Positions 1-9,644 of a stretch of DNA of 64,000 bases are shown piece by piece. The position numbers and the translations under genes were made by a program. Positions within the stretch are counted from its first letter, which is position 1. Each line of letters starts with the position of its first letter. Origin of the DNA: Saprospiraceae bacterium (lineage in GTDB: Bacteria; Bacteroidota; Bacteroidia; Chitinophagales; Saprospiraceae); contig JARGNR010000010.1 of NCBI GenBank assembly GCA_029212405.1, positions 29,207 through 93,206 of the forward strand, written 5' to 3'. The notes under the pieces were generated by a model. The model did not search any database. It saw only the letters and a list, made by a program, of their open reading frames with translations, and had not been told where the DNA came from.

Positions 1-100
1 CCATTCGAGCTGGATTCTTTTGTATTATCTGCACCACTTTCAATGCTCCTTCTTTTGAATAATTTTCTTCCAAAAATTGTTTAAATGAAGTCGTGTGCAT
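1..100 (-). CDS. Unidentified protein, N-terminal fragment cut by the window edge
   Basis: An ATG at 98-100 on the minus strand opens a frame that runs off the left edge. The visible 33 residues (MHTTSFKQFLEENYSKEG and on) are hydrophilic and have no signal peptide. The start lies one base past the signal peptidase II stop codon, so the two genes are very likely co-transcribed. I do not recognise the family from so short a piece. Confidence 0.5.
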   Translation of the reverse strand, partial: MHTTSFKQFLEENYSKEGALKVVQIIQKNPARM

Positions 101-101
101 A

Positions 102-821
102 TTACTCTTCTTCCTCTATGGTAGGTTTTGAAATTTCGTTCATTGTGTCAGATACAGTTTCTTCTGACATTGGTGCTACTGAAGTCGAAGTCTCTTTACT
201 TTTATTTTTATCCTGCTTAAAGAATTTTCTGTGGAAGAGAATAATACTGGCTACACCAACAGAAATAGCACTATCGGCCAAATTAAAAACAGGTCTAAAA
301 AACTGAAATCGTTCTCCTCCCCAAAGTGGAAACCAATCTGGCAATGTGGTATCAATCAATGGGAAATAAAACATATCAACTACTTTACCTTGCAAAAAAG
401 GTGCGTAGCCTCCATCAGCTGGCATAAACTCTGCTAAACCACCATGAAATACCGATTTTGAAAAGATCATACCATAAAACATACTGTCTACAATATTGCC
501 CATTGCACCTGCAATAATAAGGGCAAAAGAGATCAATAAACCAAGGGGTTCTTTATTTTTTATCAGAGATCTTAGAATATAAATCAAGATGGCAACCATG
601 ACAATTCGGAATACTGTCAAAATGATTTTACCTGTTGCTCCTCCATACGATAGACCGAAAGCCATACCAGGATTCTCAATAAAATGGATTTGAGCCCAAC
701 TCAACCCCATAATATTGAAGCCCTCACCGTAATCTATATTTAACTTCACCCATACTTTCAACCATTGGTCCAAGACTAGGACTAGAATAATGATTAGTGT
801 TACGATTATTGACTTCTTCAC
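102..821 (-). CDS. lspA: Lipoprotein signal peptidase (signal peptidase II)
   Basis: Inner-membrane aspartyl protease that removes the signal peptide of diacylglyceryl-modified prolipoproteins. Four hydrophobic segments are visible. The two catalytic aspartates sit in the family motifs: GAMGNIVDS (near residue 110) and FNLADSAISVG (near residue 183). At 239 residues it is longer than the typical 160-170. The extra length is an insert between the two motifs (about 120-170) and a charged, Glu-rich C-terminal tail of about 40 residues, both common in Bacteroidota versions. Many lipoproteins in this window would be substrates. It is followed at once by an unidentified gene on the same strand. Confidence 0.93.
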   Translation of the reverse strand: MKKSIIVTLIIILVLVLDQWLKVWVKLNIDYGEGFNIMGLSWAQIHFIENPGMAFGLSYGGATGKIILTVFRIVMVAILIYILRSLIKNKEPLGLLISFALIIAGAMGNIVDSMFYGMIFSKSVFHGGLAEFMPADGGYAPFLQGKVVDMFYFPLIDTTLPDWFPLWGGERFQFFRPVFNLADSAISVGVASIILFHRKFFKQDKNKSKETSTSVAPMSEETVSDTMNEISKPTIEEEE

Positions 822-1071
822 AAATATTATTTTAATTGAATCTCATGAATTCTAAATGCATCATATTTAACCGTTGGACACCTTGTAATGGTATGAACGG
901 GGCTCAAAATTAAAAATAATTCAGCAATGACAAAGACTTAAAAAAAAATAGCAATTTGGCTTTATCCTTTATATTCCACGATTGCACCATTGATGATCGC
1001 GAATATAGTAGTATATCGTCAACCTACTCTTGCTAGTATCCATAACGGTACCAAAAATCATTTGTATTTGA

Positions 1072-1857
1072 TTATAGAGGAATTACCTCATCTCCAATAC
1101 GAATTAGTCCATTGATCCGACTAATTGCATTAGCTCCAAAATAAACTTTATTTTCTTCCTTCCTATATGTTGCTAAAGATCTCAAGGGCTCTTTGGACCT
1201 CAAGCCGGATTCTTGATCAATGGTGACAACTGGACAACGGGCACAAGGTTTGACCACCATTAATTTAGAACTACCAATAGATACATCTTCCCAAGTATCT
1301 TCTACATGTGCTTCCATTGTTTGAACGATAATATTTGCTCTGAACCGATCATAATCCAATGGTTTTTCTAAGTGCTCATTTAACCTATTTAAACTTTCAG
1401 ACCCAAGAATAAGATAGGGATATCCATCTGCAAAACTTACTTCCACCGATTCAGGCCCTTTTATAAGTTTCTTTATTCTAACATTGTTTTTTTCCATTTT
1501 GACTAATCGAACTGATTGACCAAGAATTTTTGAAAACCACATATTTGCTTCAGTACTTACTTCCGTCGCAGGGACGGCGTGTTCAAAAATGGTGGTTTGA
1601 ACTGTTGTATAAGTTTTCGCAGCAAGTGAAAGTTTTAATGTTTCATTTTTATAATTAACAACTAAATCATCCCCTTTAATGACTGGTTTGAAATTTACTA
1701 GAATAGGATGTGTCCGCTGTGATATAAATGTACCTCTCTCATCTATTAACATGTACCGCCTATCATGTTCAAACCCTCTTTGTTCTACTTCCACAGAATC
1801 GACTGAAGATCCTTTCATTCCCTTTATTGGATATACATACAATGCTATTACTTTCAC
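1072..1857 (-). CDS. MOSC domain-containing protein (YcbX/MARC-like)
   Basis: The N-terminal part (about 1-120) fits the MOSC_N beta-barrel and begins with VIALYVYPIKGMKG, the usual opening of this family. The C-terminal MOSC domain (about 125-261) carries the conserved cysteine motif KPCARCPVVTID, where the cysteine binds molybdenum cofactor. Relatives such as YcbX and mitochondrial mARC reduce N-hydroxylated compounds with electrons from a ferredoxin-like partner. No fused ferredoxin domain is present, so electrons must come from a separate protein. The length (261) is normal for the single-module type. It stands alone, with no cofactor-biosynthesis genes nearby. Confidence 0.9.
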   Translation of the reverse strand: MKVIALYVYPIKGMKGSSVDSVEVEQRGFEHDRRYMLIDERGTFISQRTHPILVNFKPVIKGDDLVVNYKNETLKLSLAAKTYTTVQTTIFEHAVPATEVSTEANMWFSKILGQSVRLVKMEKNNVRIKKLIKGPESVEVSFADGYPYLILGSESLNRLNEHLEKPLDYDRFRANIIVQTMEAHVEDTWEDVSIGSSKLMVVKPCARCPVVTIDQESGLRSKEPLRSLATYRKEENKVYFGANAISRINGLIRIGDEVIPL

Positions 1858-1888
1858 AATTAGTCTATATTTTTCAAAATCTTAAAAT

Positions 1889-1922
1889 AAAAAAACCAGC
1901 CTTAAATATGTTTAAGACTGGT
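1889..1922 (-). terminator. Rho-independent terminator
   Basis: A 12-bp stem (AACCAGTCTTAA paired with TTAAGGCTGGTT on the minus strand, one G-U pair) is followed on that strand by a run of T. It lies directly downstream of the barrel protein gene ending at 1959 and separates it from the MOSC gene. Confidence 0.75.
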
Positions 1923-1958
1923 TACTATTTTTTGTAGTAAAATATCAATTATTTAATC

Positions 1959-2441
1959 TCAATTTAAAACATATCTTACTGAAAGTGCTCCATTTCCTGC
2001 ACCAAAAGAATCTATTCCCGAATATCCACCAATAAAAAATGTTGGAATCCAATCAACCGAAAATGACACTGGTGTATCTTCCAGAGTATATTCCACACCT
2101 ATATAGCCACTTATTGATACAGACATTCCACCATCTACTGCGGAACTATCAAAGGTATAAAAAGCCAATCCTGCTCCACCTCCATAATACCACTTCAATC
2201 GCTCTACACTTTCAAGTTCATTGTGAATAAGGTATCCAGCATTCACTCTAAATTGAGTAAACCCGAAATAACTTCTGAAACCTCCCCAAGCTTCAACCGC
2301 AGAAGTTTCATTTAGAAATGTTTTATACGTTACTGACAAAGGATATCCAAATCTTAATCCGACAGCAGAGTTATAATCTTGTGCCTGAGTGAATCCAAAA
2401 GAGCCTATTACTAAGGCCAAAACAAATAGTAGATTTTTCAT
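1959..2441 (-). CDS. Small outer-membrane beta-barrel protein
   Basis: I chose the start at 2441 because it gives a clean signal peptide (MKNLLFVLALVIGSFGFTQA, cleavage before QDYNSAV). An upstream in-frame start at 2492 would add an unlikely hydrophobic leader. The mature part, about 140 residues, alternates polar and aromatic positions and ends in VRYVLN, as small 8-strand barrels do. Phrases such as VGLRFGYPLSVTYKTF and GGGAGLAFYTFD are typical of Bacteroidota porin-family proteins of unknown substrate. It is a single-gene unit with its own terminator. Confidence 0.75.
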   Translation of the reverse strand: MKNLLFVLALVIGSFGFTQAQDYNSAVGLRFGYPLSVTYKTFLNETSAVEAWGGFRSYFGFTQFRVNAGYLIHNELESVERLKWYYGGGAGLAFYTFDSSAVDGGMSVSISGYIGVEYTLEDTPVSFSVDWIPTFFIGGYSGIDSFGAGNGALSVRYVLN

Positions 2442-2567
2442 TTTTATAAATAATTTGGGTTTCATAATATAGTAAATGTACAATATTATCATGTCTAATT
2501 AAACCTTAACCCATAATAGATCGCTTAAAATGAACAAATGTACGTTTTCATTGAGTAAGTGGTACCA

Positions 2568-2604
2568 AAACAAAAACAGTCTGCCCAAATGAATGAACAG
2601 ACTA
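2568..2604 (-). terminator. Rho-independent terminator after the M36 peptidase
   Basis: A short inverted repeat (AGTCTG and CAGACT around a 14-base loop) is followed on the minus strand by GTTTTTGTTTTGG. It lies about 30 bp past the metalloprotease stop codon. Confidence 0.6.
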
Positions 2605-2631
2605 TTTTAGCTTTAAAAATAAAATCGCTAA

Positions 2632-5600
2632 TTATTGAATAATAACCTTTTTTGTGGTCAATCCTTTTTCTGATTTTATTTGTATTAAATAGATACCTTT
2701 TTCTAATGTAGAGGTATCAAATGTTCTTATTGATTGATTGTTTCCAACCACTAAGTTCATATTTTTAACAATCCTTCCATCAATACTTGTCAACATCAAC
2801 TGAATCGGTGTAGTTTGTTCTGCTGATAATCCTATTGAAACATAATCTGAAGCTGGGTTTGGTGCAACAGAAATGTCAAAACCATCCAATTCTTCTTCCG
2901 TTCCTAATATTCCATCTGACTCCACTATAATATTTACAGGAGGAGTACATTGTGTTTCTGAACTATTTTCAGAAGAAATACAAGCAAAGGATTCATATGT
3001 TTTCAAGTCTAACATTTCCAAATCATCCACATACCATCCAGGGAATGCAGCGTTGGTTCCACCAGTTTCATTGGTACCGAATCTAAATCGCACCACAATT
3101 TCTTGGCCAATGTACTCTGATAAATCTATGTATGAATCAACCCACTCATCATTTGAAGAACCCGAAAATCCTTCTAATTCAGGAATTGCAAATGTGGAAT
3201 AATTGATACTGATAGGATATCCATTTCTAATAAATTTCTCTTTGATATCTCTAAATACTATTCCTCCATCAGTGGATATGGTTATAAAACCTCCATCTAC
3301 TGCAATTTCAGAATCATATCTATGAATAAATTTCAAAGCAGGTTTATCTCCAACTACTTGTAATGGTGGTATATCCATATAAAAGTCTTCTTCCACTTCA
3401 GGATCTGGTTGTGAAGCCCACCAAGATAAGTCTCCTGAATTAGCAAAGTCAGATGACTGGAACCACAAATTAAATCCTTCTATCGCACCAAAATCATATA
3501 GATCGAAATCCACATCTTCTACATCATCAAAAAATAGTGTTTCAGATTTCACATTACTTCTTGCTATAGCCTCATAGGTAATAGTCAATTCATCTTTGAA
3601 TTCCATATCTCCGATTTCAAAAATCAACTCTTCATTCTCAAATGTAGCTGGCATACTTGCTGATCCGTCTACATAGTCTAGTCCTTCTGGGATATTTACT
3701 GTGATCAATACTCCTGTTTGTGTTTCTGGAATATGGTTTTGTGCAGTTACCGTTACATTTACTGATTCGCCTGGAGTTACAATGCTCTGTACTTCCTGCT
3801 GTACTTTCAAACTTTCAATGGCCAACGGAAATGGATCAAAATTTTGAGTACCATTTGATTTGTCCGTTGCATCTCCTCCATCATCAGCTAAATATCCTAA
3901 TCCTCTTTTTGCAAATGCTGTCCACAATATCTCTGCATGTGCTCCATCATAAAACATGGAGTCGGCTTGCATGATACCATCTCTTAAATCGATCAAACTT
4001 GGACTACATTGAGTCATCTTCATACCTTCGATCGTCAATCGTACTGCTTTGAAATTTCCACTTTCCTCATCTTCCCATTTTGTATCTAGTCCAAATGCAT
4101 CCACAAATCCCCAGTATACTTCCCACAATGCACTGGTCCACACCTCACCTATTGTGTAGATTGCAGTTGATCCATCCGTATTTGTTGCAGTTTTAATATC
4201 ATCATACACCCTTGGATTGATGTTCATATCTGTTGTGTACGGAAAATTTCTAATACCCCCAACTGCGAGTGCGGGACCAGCATAGATGGCAATTCCTCTT
4301 AAGTCTTCTCCTTTATCACCTTCTTCAACAGTAGTGACCAATGAAAAATAATCACTAATTCCTTCACCAGGTTGCTCATCGTTATTCAAACACCCTGGAC
4401 TTCCAGGTCCTCCAACTAATCTGCTACTTATACCATGCGCGTACTCGTGAGCAATAACTCCGTTATCCACTGAACCATCCAAAAAGTCTGAACCCATTGG
4501 AGGTCTACTTTGAATCGTCAATACCACATCAATATCTGATGCTAGTGAAGCTCTTATCCGATCACAATCAGTTTTTCCTAGTGAAAGAGGTGTAATCGTC
4601 ACTAGATCAGCATTCTCTCCTCCAGCCATACCGAAAGAAGAAAGCCCATCCGTATCACCACCCCCAACGATATTACAAATAATCACACTAATTGCACCTG
4701 CTTCTTGAGCATGCCATGCTTTCAAACTAAAATCACACAATCCTCTATCGATTAATGCAATGTTACCAGCTATTTCGTCTCCATTTGTAATCGGATTACA
4801 ACATGTAGTTGGATTCGCTGGAGAACCATCTGTAGCCACAACTACTTTTCCTGTTACTGCAGTACCATTTTCATCTGGAATAGGGCCTCCAAAACCAAAT
4901 TGTCCAGTTGCTGTCCCAACGTCTATCAAAAACCCTTCTAAAGCTTCTGGTTCATCAATACTTAAAATTCCACTTGGGTTATTCCATAAGAACATTGACA
5001 TTCTTCCATTTGCACCATCAGGCACAATTGAAAAACTGGCATTATTTATTGGTTGCGGATCTGTTGTATTTGTAGGATCATACAAATTAAATCCATCAGA
5101 TGCTTGTGCTAAAATATAATCATCTCCTGAACCTCCATTTCCATAATTATTTGCTTGAAAATTACCTGCTTGCTCGTCAAAACCCATTCTATAACTGATA
5201 TCATGCATCATATTATTCATGTAAAACAAGTTGACTACTGCACCATCTTCATTTTCAACTGCTGAATTATCGGTACTAAAACTTTGGTCAAAAACTAAAT
5301 CATCTCCTCCGTCAGGCTCATCTCCTGATGATGTATCCAAATCAGATTTGTCTAAGTATGCATGTACGTTATTTCCTCTAGTAATTGTATATTCCGCTCC
5401 ATCCATTTGATTTGTATCATGCCATCCAAATGGAGATGCATCTGGAAAAAATGGATCTACTTCTACTGTTCTATCTCCAAAAGCAGGGCTTTCTGTTGGC
5501 AAGGCATACACTGTATAAGTACCTCCAGAAACTGAAACCGCTTCTGCCAATGCTGAAGCTTCAGCAAATGTTTTTAGGCTACTTTTCTTAGCATGATCTT

Positions 5601-6279
5601 TTGAACATCCAACATGTTTATCATATTGTCCTTTATGAAAGGTACATTTAACAGTGAAATTAAATTTTGAGATTACTTCACCTGTATTTGCATCTACGAA
5701 TGTATTGTAATAATCATCTCTATCAATTTCATCAATTGCTAAATTCCATGCTAATTTCAATGCATCTCCGTCTTGAATATAGACCAATTTTACTGTCATT
5801 TCATTATGTGCAAATGATGGTTTACCAAATTCATAGGTATTAGTTTTACTATCACTTCTTAATAATGCCGGCATATCAGTTGCAAGAATTCCCAAATGAG
5901 AAACTGCAGATTTAATAGCTGCTTGCGGTGTAATTGAAGCTTTCGTTGATGTCACCTTATCTTTTGCGCCTGCAATAAAACTATGGTTTACAACTCGAAC
6001 TTTCCCTTTTGTATCAATCACAACAGGAGTAATTGCATTGTGGATGGGAATTCCATTGTGCGCCTGCACCAAATAGATGTATGTTATCCCTGTTTTGTTA
6101 CTGGTATACATATCAGACACCATAGAATTGATGTAGTCTGATTCCTGTAGACCCCAGTTTTCAGCTTTTTGTTCGATAAATCGCATTCCTTGATCCAGGT
6201 AAGATTGAGATTGAGCCTTTAAATCTGGGCTTATCAAAACCATCAAAGAAGCAATAATAGTGTAGAGCAATTTCTTCAT
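2632..6279 (-). CDS. Secreted M36 (fungalysin-type) metalloprotease with PA and T9SS sorting domains
   Basis: Zinc endopeptidase exported to the cell surface or medium. Order of parts: signal peptide (1-22, ending DLKAQ); FTP-type propeptide (about 30-210); M36 catalytic domain with a protease-associated (PA) insert (about 430-580); zinc motif HEYAH near residue 610 with the downstream glutamate in EGISDYF; a DUF11-like beta domain (about 790-890); a beta-sandwich region; and a C-terminal T9SS type A sorting domain starting near DISVAPNPASDYVSIG. Length 1215 is normal for the Bacteroidota form. It is monocistronic with a terminator behind it. A role in scavenging extracellular protein is inferred from the family. 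Confidence 0.93.
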   Translation of the reverse strand: MKKLLYTIIASLMVLISPDLKAQSQSYLDQGMRFIEQKAENWGLQESDYINSMVSDMYTSNKTGITYIYLVQAHNGIPIHNAITPVVIDTKGKVRVVNHSFIAGAKDKVTSTKASITPQAAIKSAVSHLGILATDMPALLRSDSKTNTYEFGKPSFAHNEMTVKLVYIQDGDALKLAWNLAIDEIDRDDYYNTFVDANTGEVISKFNFTVKCTFHKGQYDKHVGCSKDHAKKSSLKTFAEASALAEAVSVSGGTYTVYALPTESPAFGDRTVEVDPFFPDASPFGWHDTNQMDGAEYTITRGNNVHAYLDKSDLDTSSGDEPDGGDDLVFDQSFSTDNSAVENEDGAVVNLFYMNNMMHDISYRMGFDEQAGNFQANNYGNGGSGDDYILAQASDGFNLYDPTNTTDPQPINNASFSIVPDGANGRMSMFLWNNPSGILSIDEPEALEGFLIDVGTATGQFGFGGPIPDENGTAVTGKVVVATDGSPANPTTCCNPITNGDEIAGNIALIDRGLCDFSLKAWHAQEAGAISVIICNIVGGGDTDGLSSFGMAGGENADLVTITPLSLGKTDCDRIRASLASDIDVVLTIQSRPPMGSDFLDGSVDNGVIAHEYAHGISSRLVGGPGSPGCLNNDEQPGEGISDYFSLVTTVEEGDKGEDLRGIAIYAGPALAVGGIRNFPYTTDMNINPRVYDDIKTATNTDGSTAIYTIGEVWTSALWEVYWGFVDAFGLDTKWEDEESGNFKAVRLTIEGMKMTQCSPSLIDLRDGIMQADSMFYDGAHAEILWTAFAKRGLGYLADDGGDATDKSNGTQNFDPFPLAIESLKVQQEVQSIVTPGESVNVTVTAQNHIPETQTGVLITVNIPEGLDYVDGSASMPATFENEELIFEIGDMEFKDELTITYEAIARSNVKSETLFFDDVEDVDFDLYDFGAIEGFNLWFQSSDFANSGDLSWWASQPDPEVEEDFYMDIPPLQVVGDKPALKFIHRYDSEIAVDGGFITISTDGGIVFRDIKEKFIRNGYPISINYSTFAIPELEGFSGSSNDEWVDSYIDLSEYIGQEIVVRFRFGTNETGGTNAAFPGWYVDDLEMLDLKTYESFACISSENSSETQCTPPVNIIVESDGILGTEEELDGFDISVAPNPASDYVSIGLSAEQTTPIQLMLTSIDGRIVKNMNLVVGNNQSIRTFDTSTLEKGIYLIQIKSEKGLTTKKVIIQ

Positions 6280-6547
6280 AAGTTAAGTATTGACTTTATA
6301 ATTCTATAATTTGTTAAATAAAAGGATCGCAATATACAATATTGACAAACATTTAAAAAAGCAAATATAACTTTAGATGTATTTGCGAAGACCAATTTAG
6401 AGAATACAACTCCTTTTTCCCAATAAAGATCAAGAATTGTGGCATTTTTTGAGCGAATCAAAAAAGAAAATCAAATAACATATTAATAAATTCTAATATG
6501 AGAATGACAGTTTTATCTTTGAGTCTTGACACTGCAAAATCATAAAT

Positions 6548-7138
6548 ATGTTTTTAGAACCGAGTTTTAGAGGACAAAGAAGTGGATGGATCGAAGTTGT
6601 CTGCGGCTCGATGTTTTCTGGGAAAACTGAAGAGTTGATTAGAAGAATTAAACGAGCAAAAATTGCCAACCAGAAAGTCTTGATTTTCAAACCTAAAAAG
6701 GATGTAAGATACGGGACGGATGTAGTTGTTTCTCACGATGAAAACAGCTATGACTCTATACCCGTAGAAAGCAGTTATGAGATCTTACAACATATTGGCG
6801 ATGCAAATGTCATCGGTATTGATGAAGCACAATTTTTTGATAAAGACTTACCTGCGGTGTGCCAAAAGTTAGCCATTAGAGGGAGTCGAGTTATCATTGC
6901 AGGACTTGACATGGATTTTAGAGGAGTTCCATTTGGACCAATGCCCAATCTTTTGGCTGTTGCTGAATACATTACAAAAGTGCACGCCATATGCCCACAT
7001 TGTGGCAATCTTGCTACCCATAGTTATCGATTATCTTCAGAAACAGAAACAGTTGTATTGGGAGAAAAAGATAAATATGAACCTCGATGTAGAGTGTGTT
7101 ATGAAATGGGAAATATATTAGACCTGAAAGTAAGGTAA
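6548..7138 (+). CDS. tdk: Thymidine kinase, type II
   Basis: Phosphorylates thymidine with ATP in the pyrimidine salvage pathway in the cytosol. The P-loop GSMFSGKTE is at residues 20-28, the DEAQFF motif with the catalytic glutamate is at 92-97, and the structural zinc site is formed by C149/C152 (CPHC) and C181/C184 (CRVC). The length (196) is standard. The ATG at 6548 gives the usual N-terminus with the P-loop near residue 20. It is followed by the PqiA-like gene on the same strand after about 110 bp. Confidence 0.95.
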   Translation: MFLEPSFRGQRSGWIEVVCGSMFSGKTEELIRRIKRAKIANQKVLIFKPKKDVRYGTDVVVSHDENSYDSIPVESSYEILQHIGDANVIGIDEAQFFDKDLPAVCQKLAIRGSRVIIAGLDMDFRGVPFGPMPNLLAVAEYITKVHAICPHCGNLATHSYRLSSETETVVLGEKDKYEPRCRVCYEMGNILDLKVR

Positions 7139-7248
7139 GAGCACAAAAAACAATTTCATTTTTAATGTCAACATAAATCCTCTTTATAATTAAATATGAT
7201 GTAACAAATTAAAGTCTATTTTCGTATTCTTAATTATAAACTCCATTC

Positions 7249-8553
7249 ATGCGGTTGACACTTTCCCTTCTCATTTTAGCTGGCCTCCTATTCGGAGCAT
7301 TCAGAGGTTATCAATTGCGTGAACTTACCAAAGAACAAACTGAATACAAAGAAGTCTTGGCAGAGATCAATAGAATCAATTATGGTCTCTTTAATATGGA
7401 ATTATGGAAAGAAAAGGCGGTTGACATTTTTTCAAAACGAATCGCTGATTTCCAAGTACCTCCAAAAGCCTATGTGGATATTGATGCTGAGCTTCAAGTA
7501 TATCTTACTTCCCTATATAAAGAATGGCTGCTTTCTGGAAAACTCGTCAATATGTTCATTGATGAAGCTGAAAAGTCTGGAAATTTGAACAAATACATAG
7601 CAAATATGGCCAAAGATTATTTCAATAAAGAGATGAAAAACTTTGGCCTCGAATCAAAAATACCCGGAATTGCAGAGACCCTTACAGCCGAAATAAAACG
7701 TAACGAACCTATGCTAGCCGGCTATTTAAAGCAAGGGCTACAAAATTTATTATTTGAGGACAATCCCATGCAAATTACAGATTTGCGACAACCCATTTAT
7801 CAGCATTATGGTCATACAACTCTTCAAGAAACCAATGAAGACTTATCTCAACGAGTAAGCACATTGGAGAATCAAATAAACAAAGACATTAAGGTCGTTT
7901 ACGCTATAGTTCTAGGACTTGTTGTACTTTGCTTTTTCACCTATGGAGCAATTGGAGGCACCTCTACAATTAGTCTTATTTCGTTTGCTTCAATCATCCT
8001 GCTGTTTTTGGGAGTGACGATGCCTATGATTGACATCGATGCTCGATTAAACGGTTTTCAAATGAATCTTGTAGGCTCTACGGTTTCATTTGATCAACAG
8101 TACATGTATTATCAATCGAAGTCCATTTTGGATGTGACCAGTACACTTATAAGAGGTAGAGGGATCGACCTTAAAATTGTGGGTATTATGATTTTGCTTT
8201 TTAGTGTGGTTGTCCCTTTCATAAAATTGGTATTGTCCTCCATTTTCTTATATTCAAATAAGATTCGAAACAGCAAGGTTGCTAAAACGATTATTTATCA
8301 CCTTGGCAAGTGGAGTATGGCTGATGTTTTTGTGGTCGCCATGTTTATGGCGTATATTGGATTTTATGGGATAATAACCGCCCAATTAGGAGAAATTGGA
8401 AACAACAAAACAGGATATGCTGTAGAAACATTAAACTACAGTAGACTCTCCCCTGGTGCTTTATTCTTCACTACCTATTGTGTATTAAGTATTATTACAG
8501 GAATTTTAATAAATAGATGGGAATCCAAACAAACCAAACTAACAGATAGTTAG
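7249..8553 (+). CDS. Paraquat-inducible protein A-like membrane protein
   Basis: The C-terminal half (about 215-434) has four transmembrane helices and the PqiA pattern: a loop with FLGVTMPMIDIDARL and a helix-loop near KLVLSSIFLYSNKIRNSK, then WSMADVFVVAMFMAY. The N-terminal half has one hydrophobic anchor (1-18) and a long soluble, mostly helical region (about 25-205) of unknown function. E. coli PqiA works with MCE proteins in lipid transport between membranes, but no MCE gene is adjacent here. The family assignment is firm for the C-terminal half only. Confidence 0.8.
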   Translation: MRLTLSLLILAGLLFGAFRGYQLRELTKEQTEYKEVLAEINRINYGLFNMELWKEKAVDIFSKRIADFQVPPKAYVDIDAELQVYLTSLYKEWLLSGKLVNMFIDEAEKSGNLNKYIANMAKDYFNKEMKNFGLESKIPGIAETLTAEIKRNEPMLAGYLKQGLQNLLFEDNPMQITDLRQPIYQHYGHTTLQETNEDLSQRVSTLENQINKDIKVVYAIVLGLVVLCFFTYGAIGGTSTISLISFASIILLFLGVTMPMIDIDARLNGFQMNLVGSTVSFDQQYMYYQSKSILDVTSTLIRGRGIDLKIVGIMILLFSVVVPFIKLVLSSIFLYSNKIRNSKVAKTIIYHLGKWSMADVFVVAMFMAYIGFYGIITAQLGEIGNNKTGYAVETLNYSRLSPGALFFTTYCVLSIITGILINRWESKQTKLTDS

Positions 8554-8700
8554 AGTTGCACAAAAAAAACATTCTTTTTAGCAGCGGAATTTAAGTATTC
8601 TCATTCTTATTAATAGAATAATAGTCAAATCCCCCTTATTTACAATTTAGCCTAGGGAAAACCCTTAAGGTCAACCATCGAAATAATAATTAGAAGAATT

Positions 8701-8722
8701 TTTTTTGCATATTTTTTGCATA
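8701..8722. repeat. Perfect 11-bp tandem repeat in a promoter region
   Basis: TTTTTTGCATA occurs twice head to tail, so the period is close to one helical turn. It lies about 110 bp upstream of the discoidin-like T9SS gene and is followed by an AT-rich stretch. It may be a regulator site or part of a promoter. No function can be proved from sequence. Confidence 0.4.
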
Positions 8723-8829
8723 TAAGGTTTTATATTTAAGTCATCGCAGAAAATTTCTTGATTATATTGGATATTTAGGTAGTTAAGACCTTAGTACAAT
8801 CGAATTCACTTCAAAACAACAAATAGATT

Positions 8830-9567
8830 ATGAGAAAAATTTATTTACTCGCAATCATGATAGCCTTTTCTTGCTCGGAGCTTTTAAGTCAGGCATATCC
8901 TGATCGTCATAATACATCTTGGACAGATGGATGGGTATCCTGTGTTGAAACAGATTCTCCAAATGTCAAACGAGATCCTGGTCACTGGATCATGTATGAT
9001 TTTGGCGATCAGTATTCACTCCACAAATCAACCATATGGAACTTCAATGTTCCAGATACCACTCAAAGGGGAATGAGAGACATTGTGATTGATTATTCGA
9101 ACGATGGTCAAACGTGGACTGAAATCACTGAATTTGAAGTACCTGAAGCGCCTGGATCTGCTTTTTATCAAGGCGATGATGGACCCAATTTTGAAGGAAT
9201 AGTTGCTCGATATGTCTTAATCAGTATTCTTAACAACTATGGAGATGCAAATTGTGTCGGTATGAGTGAATTGAGAATCGATGCCACTATAGCTACATCA
9301 ACGAATTTGCCTGACAATGAATTAGATTTGGTAATAGAGGCAAGTCCAAATCCTGCATCCGAATTCACTAACATCCGATTGAGCAATTCCGATTCTAAGC
9401 TGAATTACTCACTTACAGATATGGCTGGGAAACTTCTCCGCCAAGGTGATGTAACTGGAAGTGAATTCCGAATAAATACATCCAACCTTCCTTCTGGAAC
9501 ATACTCTATTACAGTGTATAACGAAACTGGAAAGAAAGCAATTTTAATCAATGTAATTAATAACTAG
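8830..9567 (+). CDS. Secreted discoidin-like (F5/8 type C-like) protein with T9SS sorting domain
   Basis: Signal peptide 1-20 (MRKIYLLAIMIAFSCSELLSQ). The mature N-terminal domain (about 21-155) reads like a galactose-binding/discoidin sandwich: HWIMYDFGDQYSLHKSTIWN, then DIVIDYSNDGQTWTEI and ARYVLISILNN are its characteristic strands. A T9SS type A sorting domain (about 170-245, IEASPNPASEFTNIRL to the end) follows. It is probably a carbohydrate- or surface-binding protein exposed on the cell. It precedes the DUF1800/DUF1501 pair on the same strand after about 80 bp and may share their promoter. Confidence 0.82.
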   Translation: MRKIYLLAIMIAFSCSELLSQAYPDRHNTSWTDGWVSCVETDSPNVKRDPGHWIMYDFGDQYSLHKSTIWNFNVPDTTQRGMRDIVIDYSNDGQTWTEITEFEVPEAPGSAFYQGDDGPNFEGIVARYVLISILNNYGDANCVGMSELRIDATIATSTNLPDNELDLVIEASPNPASEFTNIRLSNSDSKLNYSLTDMAGKLLRQGDVTGSEFRINTSNLPSGTYSITVYNETGKKAILINVINN

Positions 9568-9644
9568 AAAATAGGACTTCCAAGTTGTCACTTTAGATGA
9601 TAAATGACAATGTCAATTAATTGGAGCTTAAAAAAATAAAACCT

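Noticed and set aside
6276..6461. A 61-codon minus-strand frame upstream of the M36 protease
   Set aside because: It overlaps the protease start region, has no signal or motif and occupies what should be its promoter.
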